A stretch of 64,000 bases of DNA from Micromonospora violae (GTDB lineage: Bacteria; Actinomycetota; Actinomycetes; Mycobacteriales; Micromonosporaceae): assembly GCF_004217135.1 (NCBI RefSeq), contig NZ_SHKK01000001.1, positions 4,712,001-4,776,000 of the forward strand. The letters are read 5' to 3'. Positions 25,827 to 34,642 of this stretch are shown here, piece after piece. Within the stretch, counting starts at the first letter, position 1, and each line of letters starts with the position of its first letter. Below the pieces are notes generated by a model. It was not told where the DNA came from. It saw nothing but the letters and a program-made list of their open reading frames with translations, and did no database searches. A program made the position numbers and the translations under genes.

Positions 25827-26135
25827 ATGCGCGTGCTGTTCAACAGCAGGGCCAAGCACGACTACCTTTCCGACGCGTTGACCTTGCTATCTGGTTGGAC
25901 GCGCGAGGGCGAGCAGATCCGACGGACGCTCGTGATCGACGATACCCAACACGCCGCACTGACCGAGCGGGTCAAGGTCGTCGCGGACGCGCTGCATCTG
26001 CGACCCGAGATCAGCCGCCGGGCCGACAGCACCCAGATCCGGGTCGGGCACGGCAGCGGCGAGCCCCTGACCGAGGGCGAGGTCCTGTTGGCCGCCCGCA
26101 TCGAGGACGCGTACCGGGCGGTCACCGAGGACTGA
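25827..26135 (+). CDS. Pterin carbinolamine dehydratase-like protein without HHP motif
   Basis: A 102-residue protein. The layout (VKVVADALHLRPEI, then QIRVGH and LTEGEVLLAARIEDAY) resembles the pterin-4a-carbinolamine dehydratase fold, where a strand-helix pattern ends in LTxxDxxLAxxID. The catalytic HHP of that family is here HLRP, so it may not be a working dehydratase. Actinobacteria often carry such small relatives. The start ATG at 25827 is preceded by GGGGGGTGCG. It converges on the VOC gene and the two overlap by 14 bases. Confidence 0.5.
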   Translation: MRVLFNSRAKHDYLSDALTLLSGWTREGEQIRRTLVIDDTQHAALTERVKVVADALHLRPEISRRADSTQIRVGHGSGEPLTEGEVLLAARIEDAYRAVTED

Positions 26136-26538
26136 CGATCGAATCCGACCCAACGTCCTGCGGGTACCAGCGCAGCTCCACCGAGTTGCCGTCCGGGTCC
26201 CGCACGTAGATCGAGGTCGCCGAACCGCGGGCGCCGAACCGGCTGACCGGCCCGGTCAGCACCGTGAAGACTCCCGACTCGATCACCTGCGCCCAGTCCA
26301 GTGGTGCCACGACCAGGCAGAAGTGGTCCACGTTCGTGCCCTGCGACTCGCCTCGGACGAGGTCGATGATGCTGCCGGGGCTGATCCGCACGGACGGGAA
26401 CGGGACGGTTCCCGCACGCCACTCGTCGACCCGTACCGGCGCCAGCCCGAGCCGGCCGCAGTAGAACTCCAAGGACCGTTCCACGTCGGCGACGGTCAGC
26501 ACCAGGTGGTCGAAACCCGTGACGCGTACCGTGCTCAC
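26122..26538 (-). CDS. VOC family protein
   Basis: A 138-residue single-module VOC protein: GFDHLVLTVADVERSLEFYCGRLG at the start, VDHFCLVV in the middle and SIYVRDPDGNSVELRWY at the end. His (FDHL), His (VDHF) and Glu (VELR) occupy the usual metal-ligand positions. This resembles glyoxalase/fosfomycin-type members, but the substrate is unknown. It overlaps the upstream DUF1801 gene by ATGA, so they form a two-gene operon. Confidence 0.88.
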   Translation of the reverse strand: MSTVRVTGFDHLVLTVADVERSLEFYCGRLGLAPVRVDEWRAGTVPFPSVRISPGSIIDLVRGESQGTNVDHFCLVVAPLDWAQVIESGVFTVLTGPVSRFGARGSATSIYVRDPDGNSVELRWYPQDVGSDSIVSPR

Positions 26539-26888
26539 GCCGCCTCCAGGTTCGCCGCCGCACGCAGCCAGCCGCTGAACAGCGCCGGGTCGACGTCAGC
26601 GACCTCGCGCAACGTCACCGCCGCCATCGCCCGCGCGCCGGGCACGAGCCGCCCCGACGGGTCGGCGATCTCCTGCCCCCGCCACAGCCCGAAGGTGACG
26701 TACGACCCGTACCCCTTGATCAGGCAGACCGGGCGCTGGCCGGGCCGGGCGCCCAGGCTCCAGACGGGGTGCCCGTGCCACATCGCGCCGGTCGCCCCGG
26801 GCAGGGCCGCCGCGATGATCGGCGTCAGCTTCTCGCCAATCTCGCGCAGTGGGCCGGGCAGGCCAGCCAGGTAGTCGTCAATGCTCAC
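26535..26888 (-). CDS. DUF1801-like protein
   Basis: A 117-residue protein of the YdhG/DUF1801 type: it begins SIDDYLAGLPGPLREIGEKL, has MWHGHPVWSLG (a conserved aromatic/histidine patch) and CLIKGYGSYVTFGLWRG. Function in this family is unknown. It starts with a GTG and is followed by the VOC gene with a 4-base overlap. It is divergent from a LysR gene across 113 bases. Confidence 0.72.
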   Translation of the reverse strand: MSIDDYLAGLPGPLREIGEKLTPIIAAALPGATGAMWHGHPVWSLGARPGQRPVCLIKGYGSYVTFGLWRGQEIADPSGRLVPGARAMAAVTLREVADVDPALFSGWLRAAANLEAA

Positions 26889-26969
26889 GTCAGGGCCTTT
26901 CGCTCGATGTTTCCTGCCGGTTCACGATCCCCGGACGAGGGACGCCGACCAAGACCTGATGCCGCTACG

Positions 26970-26992
26970 ATCGTTGCCCACAGGTCAACGAT
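26970..26992. promoter_or_regulatory. Candidate LysR operator overlapping a -10 box
   Basis: Inverted repeat ATCGTTG/CAACGAT with a 9-base spacer lies 10 bases before the lysR GTG start, between divergent genes. A TACGAT (26966-26971) that fits a -10 box overlaps its left arm. This placement suits autoregulation. Confidence 0.5.
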
Positions 26993-27001
26993 GGGAACAA
27001 C

Positions 27002-27886
27002 GTGCTGGAGCGGTACGAGGTCGAGACGTTCCTGACGCTCGCGGAGGAACTGCACTTCGGGCGTACCGCCGAGCGGTTGACCGTGAGCACCGGGCGGGTC
27101 AGCCACATCGTGAAGAAGCTGGAGCGCCGGATCGGCGCACCGCTGTTCGCACGTACCAGCCGGGTCGTCCGGCTCACCCCGATCGGCCGGCAGCTCGCCG
27201 ACGAGCTCGCCCCGCTGGTCGCCGGGATGGACGAGGCCGTCCGCCGGGCGATCGACGCCGCCCGGGGCGTGACCGGGACGCTACGGGTGGCGTTCCTCGG
27301 CGAGTGGACCGCGCCGGTGCTGCTGCGGGCGGTGGCCCTGTTCGGTGAACGGCATCCCGACTGCCGGGTGGAGGTGCACGAGGCACAGTTGTCCACCACC
27401 CGTTCCGGGCTGCTCGACGGCTCCACGGACGTGTTGATCGCCTCGTACCCGTTCGACGGGATGGCCACCGGCCCGGCGCTGCTCTCCGAGGATCGGATGC
27501 TGGCGGTGCCGGCGGGTCACCCGCTCAGCCGGGAACGGTCGGTGTCACTGGAGGTGCTCGCCGACCACCCGGTGGTGCAGTACCCGACCGTGACCTCGGC
27601 CGAGTTCAAACGGGACCGCACCCCGGAGCGCACCCCGGCCGGTCGACCGGTGCCGAAGGGACCCGCCGGGAACACCTTCTCCGAGATGCTGTCCCTGGTC
27701 GCGCTGGGCCGGGGCGTCCTTCCGGTGGGCGAGCACACGCGGCGCTACTACCCGCGCCCCGACGTGGCGTACGTGCCCATCCACGACGCGCCGCCCATCG
27801 AACGAGGGCCGGTCTGGCTGCCCAGCAACACCACGACCCGGGTACGCGAGTTCGTCCGCGCCGCGACCGACGCGAACCCCCGATGA
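27002..27886 (+). CDS. LysR family transcriptional regulator
   Basis: A 294-residue LysR-type regulator: N-terminal helix-turn-helix (VETFLTLAEELHFGRTAERL, VSTGRVSHIVKKLERRIG) and a C-terminal effector domain beginning GTLRVAFLGEW. It starts with GTG. The divergent neighbour is the DUF1801-VOC pair, which is the likeliest target by convention. A palindrome sits just before the start codon. Confidence 0.88.
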   Translation: MLERYEVETFLTLAEELHFGRTAERLTVSTGRVSHIVKKLERRIGAPLFARTSRVVRLTPIGRQLADELAPLVAGMDEAVRRAIDAARGVTGTLRVAFLGEWTAPVLLRAVALFGERHPDCRVEVHEAQLSTTRSGLLDGSTDVLIASYPFDGMATGPALLSEDRMLAVPAGHPLSRERSVSLEVLADHPVVQYPTVTSAEFKRDRTPERTPAGRPVPKGPAGNTFSEMLSLVALGRGVLPVGEHTRRYYPRPDVAYVPIHDAPPIERGPVWLPSNTTTRVREFVRAATDANPR

Positions 27887-27954
27887 GACACGCCGAGTTT
27901 CGTCACCACCGCCCGGACGACCTTTGCCGGGTGGGCACGGTGGCACCGGTTTTC

Positions 27955-27960
27955 TAGCCT
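27955..27960 (+). promoter_or_regulatory. Candidate -10 box of a leaderless promoter
   Basis: TAGCCT ends 7 bases before the ATG at 27968. No Shine-Dalgarno is present. Confidence 0.4.
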
Positions 27961-27967
27961 GGGTCGC

Positions 27968-28330
27968 ATGGCGAACATCGCGTACGACCGCAAAGAGCAG
28001 GTCCAGCAGATCGAGAGTGGCCTCCTCGAAGGCGAGCAGATCATCGCCGTCTACGACGCTGTCGGCACCGGCACCGGGTTCATCGGGCTGACCGACCGCC
28101 GCGTGATCATCCAGGACCGCTCCTTCGTCGGGAAGCGGTTCGCGATCACCAGCATCCCGTACTCGAAGATCACCAGCGTGAGCGTGGTCAGCAACAAGTC
28201 GTGGGGTGGGTCGTTCTTCTCCACCGGCGCCATCGCCATCCACGTCGGCACGCACACCTACGAGGTGGAGTTCCGTGGCGCGCAGAAGAGCCACCACGTA
28301 CACAACGTGATCCTGCACCACATCTCCTGA
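27968..28330 (+). CDS. Bacterial PH-domain protein
   Basis: A 120-residue protein consisting of one bacterial pleckstrin-homology-like domain: LEGEQIIAVYDAVGTGTGFIGLTDRRVII, then FAITSIPYSKITSVSV and a closing HVHNVILHHI helix. There is no membrane segment. The biochemical role of these domains is not known; some may bind lipids or proteins. Probably leaderless. A terminator hairpin follows. Confidence 0.8.
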   Translation: MANIAYDRKEQVQQIESGLLEGEQIIAVYDAVGTGTGFIGLTDRRVIIQDRSFVGKRFAITSIPYSKITSVSVVSNKSWGGSFFSTGAIAIHVGTHTYEVEFRGAQKSHHVHNVILHHIS

Positions 28331-28346
28331 CGGCACGTCCCGTCGT

Positions 28347-28379
28347 GGGCCCGGCTGGCGTAATTGCCTTGCCGGGCCC
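28347..28379 (+). terminator. Hairpin after PH-domain gene
   Basis: Stem GGGCCCGGC/GCCGGGCCC with an inner GGC/GCC pairing, 16 bases after the stop. The remaining bases to 28550 hold no gene I would support; short frames there look accidental. Confidence 0.55.
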
Positions 28380-28550
28380 GCGGCGTCTCTGGTGTCCTCG
28401 GTCGACAGCCGCGCGAAGGGAGCAGCCACCATGCCCAACACGACGAGGTCCCCCGAACCCACCGTCATCCGACCTGAGGAATCGAGACTTCGTGAGCAGG
28501 ACTGTTCCCCTGGCGCTTCGCGCCACTGATCCCCACCGCGGAGGCCGCTG

Positions 28551-29282
28551 ATGTCGGTCTTCGACGATCCCGGCCTCTTCGGCCGGCTCTGGGCCGCCGA
28601 CTACGACGGCCCGGGAAACCCCGACCCGGCCCCCGCCGTGGACTTTCTGGCCGACCTGGCCGACGGCGGCCCGGTTCTTGAACTGGCGATCGGCACCGGC
28701 CGGGTCGCGCTTCCGCTGGCCGAACGCGGCCTCGCCGTGCACGGTGTCGAAGCGTCCGAGGAGATGCTCGCGCAGCTGCGGGCGAAACCCGGTGGCGACC
28801 GGATCCCGGTGGTCGTCGCCGACATGGCGGACGTACCGGTGCCGGGCGAGTTCCGGCTCGCGTACCTGGTCTTCAACACCCTGTTCAACCTGGTGGATGC
28901 CGAGCGGCAGGCGGACTGTTTCCGCAACGTCGCCCGGCGGCTGTCGCCCGGCGGCGCGTTCGTCATCGAGACGTTCGTACCCGACCCGCGCGACTTCGAC
29001 CGCCACGAGCAGGTGCAGGTACATGCCGTGACCGAGGACTCCGCGACGATCCGGCTGCACAAGTACGACCGGCCGGCGCAGCGGTTCATCCGGCAGACGA
29101 TCACGTTCGACGCGGACGGTGTGCACCTGAAGCCGTTCGCCATGCGGTACGCCTGGCCGCACCAGATCGACGAGATGGCGCAGCAGGCCGGGCTCCGGCT
29201 CACCCAGCGGTACGCCGACTGGCACCGCCGACCGTTCCAGGCCGACAGCCCGTCGCACATCTCCGTCTACCGAACGGAGTAG
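28551..29282 (+). CDS. Class I SAM-dependent methyltransferase
   Basis: A 243-residue methyltransferase with motif I VLELAIGTGRVALPLAERG (about residues 42-60), the acidic HGVEASEEML loop and VVADMADVPV. The C-terminal half (RRLSPGGAFVIETFVPDP) completes the Rossmann fold. The substrate is not readable. A good Shine-Dalgarno (CGGAGG) precedes the ATG. No clear operon partner. Confidence 0.88.
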   Translation: MSVFDDPGLFGRLWAADYDGPGNPDPAPAVDFLADLADGGPVLELAIGTGRVALPLAERGLAVHGVEASEEMLAQLRAKPGGDRIPVVVADMADVPVPGEFRLAYLVFNTLFNLVDAERQADCFRNVARRLSPGGAFVIETFVPDPRDFDRHEQVQVHAVTEDSATIRLHKYDRPAQRFIRQTITFDADGVHLKPFAMRYAWPHQIDEMAQQAGLRLTQRYADWHRRPFQADSPSHISVYRTE

Positions 29283-29294
29283 CGGTTTGATCGA

Positions 29295-29346
29295 CTCGGG
29301 TTCCGGAAAGTCGAGGTGTCATCGCCCCGACTTCAAGGAACCCGAG
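29295..29346 (+). terminator. Large hairpin after methyltransferase gene
   Basis: Arms of about 22 bases (CTCGGGTTCC at the outside, AAGTCG further in) pair around an 8-base loop, 12 bases after the stop. Probable terminator; no T tract. Confidence 0.6.
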
Positions 29347-29534
29347 CCGATCTCCCGCCGCTGGAAAGGTGAGACGCCGCCATGGGCAGACGAGCCATCC
29401 CAGCTAGTCCTGGCCCTGTCGGTCATCCGGATCTGCGTCCCCGTGCCGGTGGGATCAGGTCGAAGGTGACGAGCAGCGACTGCCCTTTCGTTGCGTGTCG
29501 CAGTTTCGTCGTACCCGGGGTGCACGATGCGCAC

Positions 29535-29909
29535 ATGTCTGAGTCATCGCCGCAGCGGCACCACGCCATCGACTACATCGAGTTCACGGTGACCGACCTC
29601 GCCGTGGCCAAGCGCTTCTACGCGGACGCGTTCGGTTGGCAGTTCAACGACTACGGGCCGGGGTACGCCGGCATCCGCAACCCGCACGGCGACTCCGCGC
29701 CCGAGGTCGGCGGCCTCCGTCTGGACCGGGAAGTCCGCGCGGGCGGCCCGCTGGTGCTGCTCTACTCCAGCGATCTGGACCGGTCCGTGCAGGCCGTGAA
29801 GGAAGCCGGCGGCCAGGTGGTGAACGGTCCGTACGAGTTCCCCGGCGGTCGGCGGTTCCACTTCACCGACCCCAGCGGCAACGAGCTGGGCGCCTGGGCC
29901 GAGCAGTAG
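29535..29909 (+). CDS. VOC family protein
   Basis: A 124-residue VOC protein: HHAIDYIEFTVTDLAVAKRFYADAFGW, then DYGPGYAGIR and the ending FHFTDPSGNELGAWAE. It belongs to the lactoylglutathione-lyase-like group that includes many stress or antibiotic-resistance relatives; the function is unknown. The start is the ATG at 29535; earlier in-frame codons are in the leader. Confidence 0.88.
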   Translation: MSESSPQRHHAIDYIEFTVTDLAVAKRFYADAFGWQFNDYGPGYAGIRNPHGDSAPEVGGLRLDREVRAGGPLVLLYSSDLDRSVQAVKEAGGQVVNGPYEFPGGRRFHFTDPSGNELGAWAEQ

Positions 29910-29920
29910 GACCCGCTGAT

Positions 29921-30301
29921 TTATCGGAGGTCGTCGCCACTCAGAACGAGACAGCCGAACATCTCCATGAGGACGGCCCGCTGGTGGTCGGTCAAGGGGT
30001 TCGCGAAGATGGCAACGCCCACCCCGCGCCGCCGGCAGTCGTCGGCGACTTCGCGGGCCCTACCAGGGCTGAGCAACGTCCGCCGCGAGAACGGGTCGCC
30101 CATCCTGCCTGCGCCACCGGATGAGACACCCCGCCGCTGCACCTGCCGGCTCACCACCTGGCCGCCGTGGGCTTCCACCAGACTGGCCAGCAGGTTGAGC
30201 TTGCTGACAAACTCCTTGTCCTTTGCCGAGAACAGGCCCACCAACGCCACCTCGGCACCTGCCAGCAGGGCGTTCAACGCCCCGACGCGATGTCGGCTCA
30301 C
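29921..30301 (-). CDS. Stand-alone HflX N-terminal-domain-like protein
   Basis: A 126-residue protein that reads like the N-terminal domain of the ribosome-binding GTPase HflX without the GTPase. It has a LNLLASLVEAHGGQVVSRQVQRRG segment, a DPFSRRTLLSPGRAREVAD block (matching the TYIGSGKVEEL region) and VAIFANPLTDHQRAVL (matching DDELSPSQQRNLE). No G1-G4 motifs exist. It lies 15 bases after the methyltransferase gene on the same strand, so they are probably co-transcribed. A role at ribosomes, for example as a competitor of HflX, is inference. Confidence 0.6.
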   Translation of the reverse strand: MSRHRVGALNALLAGAEVALVGLFSAKDKEFVSKLNLLASLVEAHGGQVVSRQVQRRGVSSGGAGRMGDPFSRRTLLSPGRAREVADDCRRRGVGVAIFANPLTDHQRAVLMEMFGCLVLSGDDLR

Positions 30302-30316
30302 CGGGTCGCTGACCGA

Positions 30317-31087
30317 TCAGCGCCGGCGGGCGCGCAGCACGCCGGTCAGCATCGGCAGGGTGAACTCGCCGTGCGCGGTTTCGGACCTGCTCCCGAGGAA
30401 GTCGCGGATCCGGCCGAGGGTGTCCGCTCGCTCCTCTTGCGGCATGACCAGCATCCCGGCCCGCGTCGCGAGCGTCGCGACGAGCGAGTCGGCGGTACGG
30501 CGCTGCCCGTGCGGGAACTCGACCTGCTCCGCCGACCCGAACCGGGCAACGAGGCCGGTGCTCGACACGAGCATGTCCGCCGTCGCGGCACGCCAACTGC
30601 TCAACGTGTCACGGGGGCCGATGGCCGCACTTCCACTGACCCGTTCGAGCCCGGCAACCCAGTCGATCCGGTCGTCCATGATGTTCCACAGACCGGCCAG
30701 GACACCACCGGGTGCGAGGACCCGGGCGATCTCCGCCCCCGCGACCGCCATGTCGAACCAGTGCAGGGCGTTGCCAGCGAGTACGGCATCGACGGACCCG
30801 TCCGGCAACGGGATCGCCTCGGCGCTGCCCGGCAGGGCACGGACGGTCGGCACCGCACGGCGCAGCTCGGCGAGCATCGCCGGGTCAGGCTCGACAGCCA
30901 CGACCTCCGCGCCCACCGCGACCAGCGTCGCCGACAGCTTGCCGGTACCGGCGCCCAGATCGAGCACGCGTAGACCCGGCGCGGGCTCCAGCGCCCACCG
31001 CACCGCGGCCTGCGCGTAATCCGGGCGGTGTTCCGCGTACGCGGTCGCCGCCGCGCCGAACGACGATCGGAGCAACTGTTCCGTCAT
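30317..31087 (-). CDS. Class I SAM-dependent methyltransferase
   Basis: A 256-residue methyltransferase of the UbiE/SAM type 11 group: motif I VLDLGAGTGKLSATL, VVAVEPDPAML, then GNALHWFD and VLAPGGVLAGLWN. Its N terminus (SSFGAAATAYAEHRPDYAQAAV) is common in actinobacterial members. The start ATG at 31087 fits better than an ATG 16 codons upstream. It is first in a two-gene unit with the HflX-N-like gene. Confidence 0.88.
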   Translation of the reverse strand: MTEQLLRSSFGAAATAYAEHRPDYAQAAVRWALEPAPGLRVLDLGAGTGKLSATLVAVGAEVVAVEPDPAMLAELRRAVPTVRALPGSAEAIPLPDGSVDAVLAGNALHWFDMAVAGAEIARVLAPGGVLAGLWNIMDDRIDWVAGLERVSGSAAIGPRDTLSSWRAATADMLVSSTGLVARFGSAEQVEFPHGQRRTADSLVATLATRAGMLVMPQEERADTLGRIRDFLGSRSETAHGEFTLPMLTGVLRARRR

Positions 31088-31314
31088 GCGGTCAACGTAC
31101 CGCCACTCGTCGACATCGACTGCCACCATCGCCACCGCGCAGATCCTGCGAAGCTGGTGGCGCGTCCGCTACCCGTCTACGCGCTCGGCCTTCTGCCTGG
31201 CGGCCGGCAGCGCGGTGCAGATCTGGGTCGGTGACGAACGCCGTCCAGGTGATGGACATCGCCGATTGGCAGCTGTCGCTGATCGTCCTGGGCACCGGCC
31301 GTCGGCTCACAGGC

Positions 31315-32025
31315 TCACGATTGGGGGCGGGCCCTCGCCCTGCCCAGGCCAACCAACTGAAAGCGCTTGAACCGATCCCCCTGCCGGAACGGCGCTGGCG
31401 AACCAGGCCGGGCATCGGGCAGCACATGCGGATCGATTGCGGCCAGGGACATGAGGCCGCGATCGGCGCGCATCAATTCAACGGTCTTTCTGGCAACAAC
31501 CTTGTAGCTGTCGTGAAGCCTGACAGGCACGTCAAGTCCATCCGCTCCTTCCGTGATGGGAAGTACGGCATCCACTTCGGAGACGAACCTCGACATGAGG
31601 TCGCAGCATTCACGAGCGGAGTCTCGGACAGGCGCGGAGGCCGAAAGCTCCAGTTCCGCCATGATGCCCACGGCTTTTACGCTGGCATCGTAGAGTTCAT
31701 CCGTATCCACCATGAACAGATGACCCTCTCCGGCCTCGATCATCTGCCTGACGTCAGCCGCTTTTCGACCCCAGTTCCAGATGGTCTGCATGAACTGTTT
31801 GTAGGTCTCTTCGCGGGACTCGCGGTGCCGAAGCTCATCCTCTCGCTGCCACTGCGCCGCTCGGTCTTGGCGCTCCCGCTCCCAGCGTTCCTGCTCTCGT
31901 TCGCGCTCCAGGTTCCACCGACGGTCCTCGCGGCGAGTGGTAAGGAACTGGGTCGAAATAGCGGCCCCGAGGGTACCGGTAACACCAAGCGCGGCGACGA
32001 GAAGAACCGGCCAGATCTGGTTCAT
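31315..32025 (-). CDS. Membrane-anchored coiled-coil protein of unknown function
   Basis: A 236-residue protein, not recognised. Residues 1-25 form one membrane helix (WPVLLVAALGVTGTLGAAI). Residues about 35-70 are an extremely charged helix (repeats of ERE, RWERERQDR) likely to be a coiled coil. The rest is a helical cytoplasmic domain (RKAADVRQMIEAGEG, VKAVGIMAELELSAS). Such one-helix plus coiled-coil proteins are common in actinobacteria without an assigned role. The ATG at 32025 (MNQIWPVLL) is preferred to that at 32055. Confidence 0.6.
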   Translation of the reverse strand: MNQIWPVLLVAALGVTGTLGAAISTQFLTTRREDRRWNLEREREQERWERERQDRAAQWQREDELRHRESREETYKQFMQTIWNWGRKAADVRQMIEAGEGHLFMVDTDELYDASVKAVGIMAELELSASAPVRDSARECCDLMSRFVSEVDAVLPITEGADGLDVPVRLHDSYKVVARKTVELMRADRGLMSLAAIDPHVLPDARPGSPAPFRQGDRFKRFQLVGLGRARARPQS

Positions 32026-32145
32026 GCCGAGAGTATCCAGCCTCGATGCAGCCATAACGGCGCGCCCCGCCGTCTCGTCCGCCGATGACCCGCCCTACTG
32101 CGCGCCCGCCTTGTGAACCGAGGCGGGCGCGCAAGGGCACAACGA

Positions 32146-32604
32146 TCAGCAGCAGCTCGATGCGGCCCCACTGGTGGCCGGGTCCTTGTCGGCGGCCGGG
32201 GTGCAGCAGCCGCTCTCGGTCGCCTTGTCCAACTGCGGGGAGTCGGCCTTGACGGTGTAGACCTCCCATGGCTCGTTGCCGGGGCCGTGCACCCACACCT
32301 TGTCCTGGAGGGCGTAGCAGCACTCGGTGTTGTTCTCTTCCAGCGTGATGAGACCGGAGTCGGTGAGGCGCTCGGTGGCGGCGTTGACGTCGGCGGTGCT
32401 GGCGACCTCGACGCCGAGGTGGTCCATCACGGTGGGCTGGCCGGCCTCACCCTCCAGGAGCACGAGCTTGAGCGGCGGATTCTCAACGGCGAAGTTGGCG
32501 TAGCCGGGGCGGCGTTTGGCCGGCTCGACGCCGAACAACTTGGCGTAGAAGGCCACGGAGCCTTCGAGGTCGGATACGCGCAGAGCGAGCTGGACACGGG
32601 ACAC
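32146..32604 (-). CDS. CadI/ArsI family metal(loid)-responsive VOC protein
   Basis: A 152-residue VOC protein matching cadmium-induced CadI and the ArsI C-As lyases: opening SRVQLALRVSDL, PGYANFAVENPPLKLVLLE, DHLGVEV, the paired cysteines of TECCYA and WEVYTVKADS. ArsI enzymes split organoarsenicals using Fe(II) with the CC pair; CadI of M. tuberculosis is cadmium-induced. The first metal ligand of ArsI is His, but Gln occurs here, as in CadI-like members. The C terminus adds two further CC pairs. It is divergent from arsR. GGAG spacing favours the GTG at 32604 over the ATG at 32610. Confidence 0.85.
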   Translation of the reverse strand: MSRVQLALRVSDLEGSVAFYAKLFGVEPAKRRPGYANFAVENPPLKLVLLEGEAGQPTVMDHLGVEVASTADVNAATERLTDSGLITLEENNTECCYALQDKVWVHGPGNEPWEVYTVKADSPQLDKATESGCCTPAADKDPATSGAASSCC

Positions 32605-32628
32605 GGCCATCTCCTTGTCTAGATGCTT

Positions 32629-32667
32629 ATCGAAGCAAGACTTACTTACATTGCACCCTGCTTCGAT
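32629..32667. promoter_or_regulatory. Candidate ArsR operator
   Basis: Inverted repeat ATCGAAGCA/TGCTTCGAT lies in the 80 bases between the divergent cadI/arsI-like and arsR genes. The left arm also belongs to a small palindrome TGCTTATCGAAGCA. Position and symmetry fit binding by the ArsR protein encoded alongside. Confidence 0.5.
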
Positions 32668-32685
32668 TCCGGTCAAGGTAGATGC

Positions 32686-33060
32686 ATGTCGAAACAAGAG
32701 CTGCCGGTAGTGGACCTCGTGGCGGTCGCCTGCTGCCCCCCGCTCGCGGTCCGCCCCATGGACGCCGCGCAGGCCGCGATGGTCGCACCGCTGTTCAAGG
32801 CCCTCGGGGATCCGATCCGGCTACGACTGATGTCGATGATCGCCTCGGTGCCGGAGATGTGCGTCTGCGACCTGACCCCGGCGTTCGACCTGTCCGGGCC
32901 GACCATCTCCCACCACCTCAAGGTTCTGCGCGAGGCGGGCCTGGTCGACTCGGAACGGCGCGGCACCTGGGTCTGGTACCGGGTGAAGCCAGAAGCGTTC
33001 CGACAACTCGGCGCGCTCCTGGACATCTCCGCCGCCCCGGCCGCCACCAGTACCGCGTGA
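32686..33060 (+). CDS. arsR: ArsR family metalloregulator
   Basis: A 124-residue ArsR/SmtB repressor. The winged helix (GPTISHHLKVLREAGLVDSERRG) is preceded by the metal-binding helix motif EMCVCDLT, and an N-terminal ACC near residue 16 could add thiol ligands. It would leave DNA on binding As(III), Cd(II) or similar, derepressing the divergent cadI/arsI-like gene and the downstream channel gene, now broken. The ATG at 32686 is chosen; an ATG four bases earlier is out of frame. The stop overlaps the GTG of the next frame. Confidence 0.88.
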   Translation: MSKQELPVVDLVAVACCPPLAVRPMDAAQAAMVAPLFKALGDPIRLRLMSMIASVPEMCVCDLTPAFDLSGPTISHHLKVLREAGLVDSERRGTWVWYRVKPEAFRQLGALLDISAAPAATSTA

Positions 33061-33360
33061 GCCTTGCCCTGCCCCGGCGAGCCTCGGCGGAGTTCGCTGG
33101 CACCGCCCTGCTGGTCGCCGCCGTCGTCGGCTCCGGGATCGCCGCCGCCCGGCTCTCCCCCACCGACGTCGGTCTCCAACTCCTGGAAAACGCGATCGCC
33201 ACCGCCCTGGCCTCGGCGCGCTGATCCTGACCTTCGGCCCGGTGTCCGGCACACACTTCAACCCGGTCGTCTCAGCCGTCGACTGGTGGCTCGGCCGCCG
33301 CTCCGGCACCGGCCTGACCGGGCGGGACCTCGCCGCCTACACCGCCGACGCCGTCGTCGT
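33057..33360 (+). pseudogene. Broken aquaporin/MIP-family channel of the ars locus
   Basis: A GTG overlapping the arsR stop opens a frame beginning SLALPRRASAEFAGTALLVAAV, the first helix of an MIP-family channel, ending early at TGA 33224. One missing base near 33210 explains this: in the shifted frame the protein continues LGALILTFGPVSGTHFNPVVSAVDWW, with the first NPA-like motif as NPV. Similarity ends near 33350, close to the convergent ychF stop, so more than half the channel (normally about 230 residues) is gone. ArsR-linked MIP channels move arsenite or methylarsenite. The frameshift and the truncation both make this copy non-functional. Confidence 0.75.
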
Positions 33361-33391
33361 GCCCCGACCGACCTGCGGGAACGGGCCGAAT

Positions 33392-34477
<1,086 letters not shown>

Positions 34478-34642
34478 GACGGGCCAGCTTACGCCGGTCC
34501 CGGTCGGGCCGGTCCAGCCGGCTCCGATTCCACGCCGAGCAGGTGACCGGCCGTCGCGCACAGCCCGTTCGGTGCGACCGGCTCCGGCGTTGATCTCCGC
34601 AGCTACTGGATGGGGTTGACGGCGGTCGAGGAGGGGTGAGGC

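Noticed and set aside
28430..28550. Small frames (MPNTTRSPEP and VSRTVPLALR) before the methyltransferase
   Set aside because: They are very short with no convincing Shine-Dalgarno and no recognisable content; coding could not be supported.
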